DNA of 64,000 nucleotides from contig DHLX01000012.1 in the NCBI GenBank assembly GCA_002405475.1, positions 817-64,816 on the forward strand. The letters run 5' to 3'. Each line of letters starts with the position of its first letter. Within the stretch, counting starts at the first letter, position 1. This document shows positions 34,685 to 43,129 of the stretch, piece after piece. Source of the DNA: Burkholderiales bacterium UBA4657 (GTDB lineage: Bacteria > Pseudomonadota > Gammaproteobacteria > Burkholderiales > Burkholderiaceae_E). The position numbers were made by a program, and so were the translations under genes. Below the pieces are notes generated by a model. The model was not told where the DNA came from. It made no database searches and saw only the letters and a list, made by a program, of their open reading frames with translations.

Positions 34685-35687
34685 ATTGCCGGGTTACTTG
34701 AAATATACCGGTAGCATTGCCGGTGTCGAAACTTAGATCGAGTTGATCTGATGTGTCTGGCAACAGCTCACGCTGAATAAATTCAAAAAAAGAGCCCGGC
34801 ACTTCATGGTGCTGGGTTTCCTGTTCAGCCTCACCCAGAAACGTGCGTGAAACTTTGACGGCCAGCACGGCGGTTTGCCGTACCCGGTTATTGGCTGACA
34901 CTTCTATCGTCGCTTTCATGGGGTAATGGTCTGCTTTCAGTTCCGACACCAAAGCTGCCAGGTCGGGCACTCTGTCGGTCGCATGGTTGAACACATTGCC
35001 TTCGGTGGCAATCCAGGCCATTTCAGCCGATTCGCTTAACAGAGTTTGATAATCAGACCAGGAAAAATCACCATGCTGACGCGCAAAGCAGGCTAGTAAT
35101 GCCGGCAATAACTTGACGGCTTCAGGCAAAGATAAGCAACCCTGCTGTTCCAGGCGCTGTAACAGTAGCACTTGCTGGCTCTGTAACGGGTCACGTGAGC
35201 TGGCCAACACGCGCGTCACGGTGTCCTGAAATGCACTTGAAAATTGTTCCGGGTGCAATTCCGAGACAAAAAATTGAGCCATGCTTTGCGGATAATCGAT
35301 ATGCCGATAGGCGCGCCCGGTCATTTTTAATTTTGGCAGCGGATAGATATCAGCCAACTCATAGCCCAGAGGTTTGAGTACACGGGTAATGGCGCTTTCG
35401 CCCGCTGGTAAGGTGCCGCTGCGCCAAAGCACTGTTCTGAGTGCGCCATGGTCGAGCATAATTTTTCGTCCACGCGCCAGGCAGCGCGCTACATACGTTT
35501 GAGCGATGGGAACTCGTCGTATCAAATCTTCAAACAGCAGCATGTTCAAGGCCTGGGCTAGCAGTGCACGTGAAACTTTCCCCTGGTTCGCAGTGCATAA
35601 CTGCGGCTCGACTTCCAGTTGTCGAAACAGTGTCTCTGTCCGTGCCGGACTGCTGGCTTGTTCGATCAGTTGTCGCAACTCAGACAT
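34683..35687 (-). CDS. hglS: 2-oxoadipate dioxygenase/decarboxylase, HglS family (DUF1338)
   Basis: Converts 2-oxoadipate to D-2-hydroxyglutarate with O2 and a metal, the last part of lysine breakdown through 2-aminoadipate. The protein is 334 residues. DUF1338 marks are KIMLDHGALRTVLW (His 80 and Arg 84, matching the metal-His and substrate-Arg spacing known for the Pseudomonas enzyme), AYRHIDYP, AQFFVSELHPEQFS and GNVFNHATDRV with a further His. The start is ATG 35687 (MSELRQLIEQ), which overlaps the 3' end of the aldehyde dehydrogenase by 8 bp; a longer frame to 35957 lies inside that gene. The neighbours support the lysine assignment. Confidence 0.87.
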   Translation of the reverse strand: MSELRQLIEQASSPARTETLFRQLEVEPQLCTANQGKVSRALLAQALNMLLFEDLIRRVPIAQTYVARCLARGRKIMLDHGALRTVLWRSGTLPAGESAITRVLKPLGYELADIYPLPKLKMTGRAYRHIDYPQSMAQFFVSELHPEQFSSAFQDTVTRVLASSRDPLQSQQVLLLQRLEQQGCLSLPEAVKLLPALLACFARQHGDFSWSDYQTLLSESAEMAWIATEGNVFNHATDRVPDLAALVSELKADHYPMKATIEVSANNRVRQTAVLAVKVSRTFLGEAEQETQHHEVPGSFFEFIQRELLPDTSDQLDLSFDTGNATGIFQVTRQ

Positions 35688-37206
35688 CGAAACTGACTCC
35701 TTGTGCCAAGGGCAATTCGCTTGAATAATTGATGGTGTTGGTACTGCGCCGCATATAATTTTTCCAGGCATCCGAGCCCGACTCGCGCCCACCCCCGGTC
35801 TCTTTTTCGCCACCAAAGGCACCACCAATTTCTGCGCCCGAGGTGCCGATATTAATATTGGCAATGCCGCAGTCCGAGCCGTGCGCTGATAAAAACCATT
35901 CAGCTTCCTGCAGGTCGCGGGTGAACAGCGACGACGACAAACCCTGGGGCACGGCATTATTCATGGCAATCGCTTGTTCAAGCTCGTCATAAGGCATGAC
36001 ATAGAGCAGGGGCGCAAAGACTTCATGATGAACAAAGTCGGCCTGCTGCTCAAGTTCGACCAGAGCCGGAGTGACATACCAGGCTTGAGGAAAATGTTCC
36101 TGCAGGACACGTTGCCCACCGAATACTTGGGCACCCTCAGACCTTGCCCGCGCTATGGCCGCCTGCATCTGTTCAAATGCTGCGCCATCAATCAGCGGCC
36201 CGAGCAGTGTGGAAGGCTCCAGTGGCGAGCCGATACGTCCTTGTGCCGCCAAAGAGCCGTAGATAGTACGCAATTTTTCAATAAACTCGTCATACCGATC
36301 GCGCTGAATGATCAGGCGTCGAGCCGTCGTGCAGCGTTGCCCACTGGTGCCCACGGCCGAGAAGGTGACGGCGCGCAGAGCCAGGTCTATCGGCGCGCTG
36401 GGAGCGACGATGATGGCATTATTGCCGCCTAATTCGAGCAGACAACGGCCAAACCTTTGTGCCACGACCGGGGCAATTGCACGCCCCATGGCGCTACTGC
36501 CGGTGGCCGACAGCAAGGCGATACGTGAGTCCCGCGCCAGAAAATCACCCTGATCTCTGCCGCCCTGCGCCACCTGCGCCAAATGCGCCGGCACACTGTA
36601 GCCTGCTGCCCGAAAGCGCGCCAGTGCCTGCTGAAAAATGGCATCCACCGCCAGCGCGCACAAAGGTGATTTTTCCGAAGGCTTCCAGATGACGGCATTG
36701 CCGCATACCAGGGCTAAAGCTGCATTCCAGGCCCAGACCGCGACAGGAAAATTGAAAGCCGTAATGACACCTACCACTCCCAGCGGGTGCCAGCATTCCA
36801 TCATGCGATGCTGCGGTCGCTCCGACGCTATGGTCAGGCCATGCAATTGACGTGACAGTCCAACAGCGAAGTCACAAATGTCAATCATTTCCTGCACTTC
36901 ACCCTGCGCCTCTGAAAGTATTTTTCCGACTTCCAGGCTGACCAACTGTGCCAGTGGATTTTTATGCAGACGTAATTGTTCAGCCAGTAATCGCACCAAC
37001 TCGCCACGCTGCGGCGCAGGTACCAAGCGCCAATCCAAGAAAGCCTGCTGCGCCCGGCCTAATAGAGCGTCCATATTGCTAACATTAGTAGTGGCAATCA
37101 GTCCAAGCCGGCTCCCATCGATCGGTGACTCACTGGATAAATCACCCTGGCTATAAGTTTCTGGTGCAAGCCCCAGTCGCGACATTACGGCAGACAATTC
37201 ACGCAT
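35680..37206 (-). CDS. Aminoadipate-semialdehyde dehydrogenase (ALDH7-type)
   Basis: An NAD-dependent aldehyde dehydrogenase of 508 residues. It has VVGVITAFNFPVAVWAWN, GNAVIWKPSEKSP, LLELGGNNAIIV (general base Glu), GTSGQRCTTARRL (catalytic Cys) and the end region NINIGTSGAEIGGAFGGEKETGGGRESGSDAWK. The GTSGAEIGGAFGGEK pattern is that of the ALDH7/antiquitin and AmaB group, which oxidises 2-aminoadipate 6-semialdehyde to 2-aminoadipate. It sits between the lysine-dehydrogenase-like and HglS-like genes, which supports this substrate. Confidence 0.88.
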   Translation of the reverse strand: MRELSAVMSRLGLAPETYSQGDLSSESPIDGSRLGLIATTNVSNMDALLGRAQQAFLDWRLVPAPQRGELVRLLAEQLRLHKNPLAQLVSLEVGKILSEAQGEVQEMIDICDFAVGLSRQLHGLTIASERPQHRMMECWHPLGVVGVITAFNFPVAVWAWNAALALVCGNAVIWKPSEKSPLCALAVDAIFQQALARFRAAGYSVPAHLAQVAQGGRDQGDFLARDSRIALLSATGSSAMGRAIAPVVAQRFGRCLLELGGNNAIIVAPSAPIDLALRAVTFSAVGTSGQRCTTARRLIIQRDRYDEFIEKLRTIYGSLAAQGRIGSPLEPSTLLGPLIDGAAFEQMQAAIARARSEGAQVFGGQRVLQEHFPQAWYVTPALVELEQQADFVHHEVFAPLLYVMPYDELEQAIAMNNAVPQGLSSSLFTRDLQEAEWFLSAHGSDCGIANINIGTSGAEIGGAFGGEKETGGGRESGSDAWKNYMRRSTNTINYSSELPLAQGVSFDV

Positions 37207-37233
37207 AGAGTTCCCTTGTCAGAATAGACGGTA

Positions 37234-38337
37234 TCAGCTGATGGATTCTATCTGACGCCATTGTTGATACACCTGACCGAAGCGATTCGCCAGAAAATCA
37301 GGCAGCGATACCTGTTCCTGACGCAAAAAACCTTGCTGCGGCAGGGCACCACTGCAGAATAAATCGACTACAGCGCAGACCCCGGCTGCCGTTGTAATCT
37401 GAATCGCACTTTTGGGTGCGTGAGCATCACGGTCGGCGAAAATTTTGCGTGCAAAAACCTCCTGCACAAACACTCCGTTTTTATGGCCACTGGCAGTGAC
37501 AAAGACCAGTACCACATCCTGCATGGTCGTCGGTATCGCCTTGCGCATCATGCGCTTGAGCGCATCCTGGTCAGATTGCAATTGCAATTCTTCCAGCAAT
37601 ATCTTCATCAAATGACGGTGTCCTGGGTAGCGTACCGATTTATAGTCCAGATGCTTAACCCGACCTGCCAGCGAGTCACACAAGGTGCCCAATCCACCCG
37701 AGGTGTTAAAAGCCTCGTACTCGACGCCATCGAGAGAGAAATGTTCCAGACCTTCAAGCGGTAGCAACTCTACTATCTGGCGATCCCGGATCGCCTCGCA
37801 AGGACGGCAATATTCATTGATTAAACCATCGACACTCCAGGTCAGGTTGTATTTCAAGGAATTGGTCGGGAATGCCGGCAATGCGCCCACACGCATATGC
37901 AGCTCATGCAAGTCATCAAACTGACTAGCCAGGTGTTGCGCGACAATGCTGATGAAGCCGGGTGCCAGCCCACACTGTGGCATAAAAGCTTGCTTCGCTC
38001 CCTGCGCAATAGCTTGGATTTCGCGCGTTGCATGTACGTCCTCGGTCAGGTCGAAATAATGACAACCGGCACGCGCAGCGGCCTGTGCCGTTTGGGCTGC
38101 CAGAAAGTAAGGTAGCGCATTGATCACAATATCTTGTGATTTCAGACTTGAAACAAGCTCATCAAACCGACTGGCTTGCAACGCTACGGTTCGTAGCGGA
38201 AGCTGCGACAGGGTACGGAGTGAAGTTTCGTTTTGATCGGCCACGGTAACGACATAATCGCCAGTAGAAGACAACAATTCGGCAATGGTTTGGCCGATAT
38301 GGCCGGTGCCCAGAATCATGATTTTTCTGGCTTGCAT
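37234..38337 (-). CDS. Lysine 6-dehydrogenase-like (saccharopine dehydrogenase superfamily)
   Basis: A 367-residue NAD(P)-dependent enzyme. The Rossmann motif is ILGTGHIGQTIAELL near residue 8, followed by VINALPYFLAAQTAQAA and HYFDLTEDV. The second domain has PQCGLAPGFISIVAQHLA, NLTWSVDGLINEYCRPCEAI, EAFNTSGGLGTLCDSL and LDYKSVRYPGH. From memory of the families, these blocks are closer to L-lysine 6-dehydrogenase than to true saccharopine dehydrogenase. Either activity would yield aminoadipate semialdehyde for the next gene. The start ATG 38337 follows a GGAGGAGG site by 8 bases; the upstream in-frame GTG overlaps that site. It is the first gene of the three-gene operon. Confidence 0.82.
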   Translation of the reverse strand: MQARKIMILGTGHIGQTIAELLSSTGDYVVTVADQNETSLRTLSQLPLRTVALQASRFDELVSSLKSQDIVINALPYFLAAQTAQAAARAGCHYFDLTEDVHATREIQAIAQGAKQAFMPQCGLAPGFISIVAQHLASQFDDLHELHMRVGALPAFPTNSLKYNLTWSVDGLINEYCRPCEAIRDRQIVELLPLEGLEHFSLDGVEYEAFNTSGGLGTLCDSLAGRVKHLDYKSVRYPGHRHLMKILLEELQLQSDQDALKRMMRKAIPTTMQDVVLVFVTASGHKNGVFVQEVFARKIFADRDAHAPKSAIQITTAAGVCAVVDLFCSGALPQQGFLRQEQVSLPDFLANRFGQVYQQWRQIESIS

Positions 38338-38463
38338 AGACTTCACCTCCTCCTATCCAGTGTACGTGGATACTACGGTTCTACAGTCTCTAAAAATGAC
38401 CATTTACTGGCTCATTTCGTTTGAATGCAGTGGTTTGTCATTCGACCAAGATAAACTAGAGGG

Positions 38464-39297
38464 ATGGATACTTTATTGAGACAAGGAAAAATCGCTTTCA
38501 TAGGCGGGGGCAATCTGGCCCAGGCTTTGATCGGCGGATTACTCGAACGCGCCCATTTGTCGCCCGATCAGTTACTGGTGATCGAACCTGCTGAGGCGGT
38601 ACAGCAAAAACTGTTACAAGCATTTCACGTTCGGGCCGAGCCTACGGTCAGCGACAAGCTGAAACAGGCCAGTGTCGTCATCCTTGCGGTGAAACCGCAG
38701 ATCATGCATGAAGTGTGTTCCCAGCTTCGTCCTTATCTGGAAGATGCTCTCATCGTCAGTGTGGCGGCAGGTATTCGTGCGGTTGACCTGGCACGCTGGC
38801 TGGGAACGCAGCGCGTTGTACGTACTATGCCTAATACCCCTGCCCTGGTGGGTGCTGGCATGACCGGGCTGGCGGCGTTACCGGGGGCGAATGCCGACGA
38901 CCGAGCGCTGGCGCAACAGTTACTACAAGCCGTGGGCGATACTTTGTGGGTAGCGCAGGAATCTCAACTCGACGCGGTGACGGCCGTCTCGGGCAGCGGC
39001 CCTGCCTATGTGTTTTATGCCATGGAAGCGATGCAAACCGCAGCGCGCGAACTGGGGTTTAGTGAAGAAGAAGCACGGCGCCTTAGTACCGCCACTTTTT
39101 ATGGCGCGGCCAAACTCGCCGCCAGCTCGACAGATTCAGCCAAAACACTCAGAGAAAAAGTGACCTCACCCAATGGCACGACCTTTGCTGCCATTACCCG
39201 TATGAATCAGGCCAATGTAGCCCAGGGTATTGTCCAGGGCATACATGCCGCTGCTACCCGCAGTACTGAACTGGGTGAGGAGTTAGGAAAGCAATGA
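38464..39297 (+). CDS. proC: Pyrroline-5-carboxylate reductase
   Basis: The last step of proline synthesis, NAD(P)H-dependent. The 277-residue protein has the Rossmann motif IAFIGGGNLAQALIGGLL, VILAVKPQIMHEV, VRTMPNTPALVGAGMTGLAA and the C-terminal ALTVSGSGPAY-type block (VTAVSGSGPAYVFYAMEAM) with REKVTSPNGTTFAAI. It is divergent from the lysine-degradation operon and overlaps the next gene by 4 bp. Confidence 0.96.
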   Translation: MDTLLRQGKIAFIGGGNLAQALIGGLLERAHLSPDQLLVIEPAEAVQQKLLQAFHVRAEPTVSDKLKQASVVILAVKPQIMHEVCSQLRPYLEDALIVSVAAGIRAVDLARWLGTQRVVRTMPNTPALVGAGMTGLAALPGANADDRALAQQLLQAVGDTLWVAQESQLDAVTAVSGSGPAYVFYAMEAMQTAARELGFSEEEARRLSTATFYGAAKLAASSTDSAKTLREKVTSPNGTTFAAITRMNQANVAQGIVQGIHAAATRSTELGEELGKQ

Positions 39298-40586
39298 GTC
39301 TTAAATTTGACAATCACCCGCAGCGAGTAGCTCTAGCCAGCGAAGCTCATGCCCGTCCTTTCATGGTCATTGATGCTCCAACCCAGGTCAGCCATATCGC
39401 GGTTTTTTGTGATGAACAACTGGAACTGCATGCCCATTTGTTGGCTGAGCTGTGCCGACATTTTGGCGTTGCTGCCCCCGAGTCGCAGGCCAAACACTTT
39501 TCTCATGATTTTGGTTCTTTTCGTTTGCGCTGGGAAAATCACTCGGAATTTTCCAGTTATTACTTTATAGCGGCTGAAGCAGTTGCAGAACCTTTTACAC
39601 TCACGCCGCTCAGATTTGTTCCCGATGCCTGGCTAGCCGGCCTGAATAGCTTTGTGATGGCTGCGGCACACGTGTCTTTGTCAAAAGACTGGGGGCATGC
39701 AAGCGCACCCCAGCAAGTGGCTCAGTATTTTGCTGGAAGTGTGATTGTAGGCAGCCGGGTGACCAACGGTGGTGAGGTCTGGACAGATTTTCAGATTCAG
39801 CCCGATGGGTTCAGCCGGTTTTTGATTTTTGATGTTGATTTGCGTGAAAAGCAGGCTGGTCGGCTGATACAACGCGTGCTGGAAATTGATACCTATCGCA
39901 TGATGGCGATGCTGGCTTTTCCCAGAGCCTGGGAATTGAGTAGTGCCTTGCGTGATATTGAAACCGAGCTGGCACAGCTTACCCAGGCCCTGATCGCAGG
40001 CGATGAGAAAAAGGAGCAAGACTTGTTACGGCAGTTATTGGAGCTTTCCTCCCGCCTGGAGGCTTTAGCCGTCGCTAACAATTTTCGCTTTAGTGCCACC
40101 GAGGCTTACGACAAGATTATTCAGACCCGTATCAGCGAATTACGCGAGATGCGAATTGAAGGGGTGCCGACTATCGGTGAATTCATGCAGCGCCGCCTGC
40201 TGCCTGCCATGGACACATGTCGTTCGGTACGCCAGCGCATGGAGACACTGGCGCAACGTATAGGTAGAACCAACGACTTGCTCAGAACGCGCATTGGTAT
40301 TACCCAGGAACAGCAGAATCGCGCCATTCTGGAGTCCATGAACCGGCGTGCCGAACTGCAGCTACGCTTGCAGCAAGCGGTGGAAGGCTTGTCGGTTGCT
40401 GCTATTTCCTACTATTTGATTGGCCTCGCGAATTACGCGCTGAAAGGTTTGAAAGCCGCCGGTGTTGGTCTCAATGTTGAATTGAGTACCGGGTTACTCA
40501 TCCCTGTCTTACTGGCTGGGGTGTGGTGGGGTATCAGACGCCTACGCCAGGTCATTCGTCACGGCACCCCCGAAACCAGACCTTAA
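39294..40586 (+). CDS. DUF3422 family membrane-anchored protein
   Basis: A 430-residue protein of the DUF3422 family, whose function is not known. The N-terminal part (ALASEAHARPF near residue 13, DFGSFRLRWENHSEFSSYYF) is soluble. The middle (about 220-370) is helical and likely coiled coil (ETELAQLTQALIAGDEKKEQ, RQRMETLAQRIGRTNDLLRTR). Two membrane segments lie near the C-terminus (VAAISYYLIGLANYALKG and LLIPVLLAGVWWG). It is coupled to proC by a 4-bp ATGA overlap. Confidence 0.85.
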   Translation: MSLKFDNHPQRVALASEAHARPFMVIDAPTQVSHIAVFCDEQLELHAHLLAELCRHFGVAAPESQAKHFSHDFGSFRLRWENHSEFSSYYFIAAEAVAEPFTLTPLRFVPDAWLAGLNSFVMAAAHVSLSKDWGHASAPQQVAQYFAGSVIVGSRVTNGGEVWTDFQIQPDGFSRFLIFDVDLREKQAGRLIQRVLEIDTYRMMAMLAFPRAWELSSALRDIETELAQLTQALIAGDEKKEQDLLRQLLELSSRLEALAVANNFRFSATEAYDKIIQTRISELREMRIEGVPTIGEFMQRRLLPAMDTCRSVRQRMETLAQRIGRTNDLLRTRIGITQEQQNRAILESMNRRAELQLRLQQAVEGLSVAAISYYLIGLANYALKGLKAAGVGLNVELSTGLLIPVLLAGVWWGIRRLRQVIRHGTPETRP

Positions 40587-40723
40587 GACGGGTAATACTG
40601 CCTCATTTCGCAATCTCCGAACATATGCTGGCTGCTCGTAACAGCCCAAAGCCATTACATCAGCCTATGAGAATATAGCTGCATTGCGACATAAAGCGTA
40701 TTGGGTAGGAAGATAGCGCCCAT

Positions 40724-40760
40724 ATGTTGCTTTGCACTACATCAATTGATTGATTTATTT
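40724..40760 (+). promoter_or_regulatory. Shared upstream element, copy 1
   Basis: A 37-bp segment that matches copy 3 (44907-44943) at 30 of 37 positions by hand alignment; the last 15 bases, TTGATTGATTTATTT, are identical in all three copies. It contains the palindrome ATCAATTGAT. It lies 89 bases before the GTG start of the orphan binding protein, in a 263-bp gap (40587-40849) that otherwise shows no gene. Confidence 0.6.
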
Positions 40761-40849
40761 TTTTATCTCTTTTATTCTTGCGCGGGATTGTCAGACATAG
40801 GCTTCATGATCAGGTGTGTCATGAGTCTGCTCAATAGGGTGAGTCGTTT

Positions 40850-41989
40850 GTGAAATCGCTGAATTCGATTGTTGTCTCTTTTTTTCTGGTTATGGCCGCG
40901 TTGCCAATAGCCTCGTTCAGTCAGGCAACTCAGTCAACGCAAAGTCCAATTTTGATTGGGCAATCGGCGGATCGTTCTGGCCCACTAAGAGATCTGGGGT
41001 TACAGAAAGAGCTTGGTATACGGTTGTACTTTGACAGTGCTAATTCACGTGGCGGCATTTACGGACGACCGTTGAGATTAATTACGAGGGATGATGCCGG
41101 CCAGACGTCAAGGGCGCGTGAAAACACCCTGAACTTTATTACCAACGACAATGTATTCGCTCTGCTCGGCTACGTGGGTACCGACACCAGCCTGGCCGCC
41201 ATGCCGATCTTTTCGTACTACGGAATTCCGTTTATCGGTGCGGCTAGCGGTTCCGACCTATTGCGCGTGCCTTTCAACCGCTACGTATTTAATACGCGCG
41301 CCGGTTTTCTTGAGGAGGCTGCAAGTATTGTCGAGCAAATGTCATCGACAGGTATTACGAAAATAGCGGTTTTTTATCAAAGCGATGCTCACGGTCTGGG
41401 TGGATTGGAGGCAATCTCTGATGCTCTTGAAAAGCGCGGCCTGAAGATTGTCGCACGCGGCTCAATCAATCCCAATTCAACCGACGCTGGCGGTGCTGTT
41501 TATCTGATCAATCGCGCCAGACCAGATGCAGTGATACTGTTCTGTGGTGCGCGGCATGCAGTCGCCTTCATCCGCGAAATGCGAAGGCAAGGCAGTACCG
41601 CCCAGTTTTATAATACATCGCAAGTGGATAGCGCGACACTCATACGTGAACTAGGGGCAGATGCACATGGCCTAGTAATTTCCCAGGTTGTGCCCCATCC
41701 GGCACGAGCCACACTACCACTGGTGCGCGAATATCTTAGTCTGCTACGTACCAAGGGCGGTAGCCCATCCTATGCGAGTATGGAAGGCTATATTGCAGCC
41801 CGCATTCTTGGTGAGGGTCTCAAGCGTGTCGGACCCAATCCAACACGTGAGAAACTGGTTGAGGCTCTGGAGAATTTGGGTAATTACGATATGGATGGTT
41901 TGAATCTGCGATTTTCACCTACCAATCACAACGGTGGTACCTATATCGATCTCACAATTATCAACGCACAAGGAAAATTGTTGCACTGA
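40850..41989 (+). CDS. Orphan periplasmic binding protein, Leu/Ile/Val type
   Basis: A 379-residue secreted binding protein. The GTG start gives a signal peptide ending near PIASFSQA. The mature part follows the Peripla_BP_6 pattern: ILIGQSADRSGPLRDLGLQKELGIRLYF, GIYGRPLRLITRDDAGQ, FALLGYVGTDTSLAAMPIFSYYGIPFIGAASGSD and AVFYQSDAHGLGG. No matching permease or ATPase of the HAAT type is beside it. It precedes a GAPDH gene by 51 bases and shares an upstream element with the MCP and LacI genes. It could serve as a sensor for the nearby chemoreceptor or work with a distant transporter; both are inference. Confidence 0.86.
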   Translation: MKSLNSIVVSFFLVMAALPIASFSQATQSTQSPILIGQSADRSGPLRDLGLQKELGIRLYFDSANSRGGIYGRPLRLITRDDAGQTSRARENTLNFITNDNVFALLGYVGTDTSLAAMPIFSYYGIPFIGAASGSDLLRVPFNRYVFNTRAGFLEEAASIVEQMSSTGITKIAVFYQSDAHGLGGLEAISDALEKRGLKIVARGSINPNSTDAGGAVYLINRARPDAVILFCGARHAVAFIREMRRQGSTAQFYNTSQVDSATLIRELGADAHGLVISQVVPHPARATLPLVREYLSLLRTKGGSPSYASMEGYIAARILGEGLKRVGPNPTREKLVEALENLGNYDMDGLNLRFSPTNHNGGTYIDLTIINAQGKLLH

Positions 41990-42040
41990 TGTGATCGGTT
42001 AGTACGTCATTACAACCAGAGTTATAAGTGGAGATTGGCA

Positions 42041-43045
42041 ATGAGTATCAAGGTCGGCATTAACGGTTTTGGGCGCATCGGTCGCATGGTGTTGCGTGCG
42101 GTGTCACAGGAACCGCAGTTTTCAGAAATGGAGATTGTCGGCATCAATGACCTGTTGGAGCCCGATTATCTTGCCTATATGCTGAAATTCGATTCGGTTC
42201 ACGGCAGATTCAAGGGCCATGTGTCAATCGATGGCAGCAATCTTGTTGTCAATGGAAAAAAGATAAGACTCACTGCGTTAAAGGACCCCGCCGAGCTCAA
42301 ATGGGACGAAGTAGGTGCCGATCTGGTGATTGAGTCGACGGGGTTGTTTCTAACCACGGAAAGCTGTAACAGGCATCTGGCGGCGGGAGCTGCCAAAGTA
42401 CTCCAGTCCGCCCCTTCGAAGGACGATACACCGATGTTTGTGTATGGTGTGAATCATCTCCAATATGCAGGTGAGCGTATTGTTTCAGCGGCGTCATGCA
42501 CAACCAATTGCCTGGCACCCATCGTCAAAGTGTTACATGAAAACTGGGGTATCAAGCGCGGACTAATGAGTACAGTGCATGCGGCGACTGCTACCCAGAA
42601 AACTGTTGATGGCCCTTCTAGCAAAGACTGGCGTGGTGGGCGCGGTATTCTGGAAAACATTATCCCGTCCTCAACTGGTGCCGCAAAGGCTGTGGGTAAG
42701 GTGATTCCAGCGCTGAACAAGAAACTGACTGGAATGGCGTTTCGTGTGGCGAGTTCTGATGTATCGGTGATTGATCTGACAGTGGAGCTGGATAAGGCTG
42801 TTGCTTATGCCGATATCTGCAGAGCCATGAAATCTGCATCCGATGGAGAACTCAGGGGTGTGCTTGGCTATACTGAAGAGAAAGTCGTTTCTACGGATTT
42901 TCGTGGTTGTTCACTACCTTCAATTTTTGACGCCGAGGCCGGCATCGCGTTGGACGAAACATTCATCAAGCTAATAGCCTGGTACGACAATGAGTACGGT
43001 TATACCTGCAATATGCTGAATTTGGCCAGATATATTGTGAAGTAA
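42041..43045 (+). CDS. gap: Glyceraldehyde-3-phosphate dehydrogenase, type I
   Basis: A 334-residue GAPDH: VGINGFGRIGRMVLR (NAD site), SAASCTTNCLAPIVKVL (catalytic Cys near residue 152), MSTVHAATATQKTVDGPSSKDWRGGR (catalytic His), and WYDNEYGYTCNML at the end. I start at ATG 42041, behind a GTGGAGA-type site. It is the enzyme that would receive triose phosphate from the DhaK/DhaL route downstream and may be a second, accessory gap gene. It is followed by a terminator. Confidence 0.96.
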   Translation: MSIKVGINGFGRIGRMVLRAVSQEPQFSEMEIVGINDLLEPDYLAYMLKFDSVHGRFKGHVSIDGSNLVVNGKKIRLTALKDPAELKWDEVGADLVIESTGLFLTTESCNRHLAAGAAKVLQSAPSKDDTPMFVYGVNHLQYAGERIVSAASCTTNCLAPIVKVLHENWGIKRGLMSTVHAATATQKTVDGPSSKDWRGGRGILENIIPSSTGAAKAVGKVIPALNKKLTGMAFRVASSDVSVIDLTVELDKAVAYADICRAMKSASDGELRGVLGYTEEKVVSTDFRGCSLPSIFDAEAGIALDETFIKLIAWYDNEYGYTCNMLNLARYIVK

Positions 43046-43099
43046 CCCCTTATTCCTTCCCCCTGCCCAATATCTGCTATATGACAGTGTGGGTATTCA

Positions 43100-43126
43100 C
43101 CGCACGGTTCACGTGCGGTTTTTTTT
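43100..43126 (+). terminator. Rho-independent terminator after gap
   Basis: Perfect 6-bp stem CCGCAC/GTGCGG, loop of 7 bases, then eight T residues. It lies 54 bases after the gap stop and just before the convergent chemoreceptor stop codon. Confidence 0.88.
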
Positions 43127-43129
43127 AAT

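Noticed and set aside
35690..35957. 90-residue N-terminal extension of the HglS-like protein
   Set aside because: The extension is the antisense-free alternate frame of the aldehyde dehydrogenase 3' end and does not resemble the family; ATG 35687 gives a normal start.
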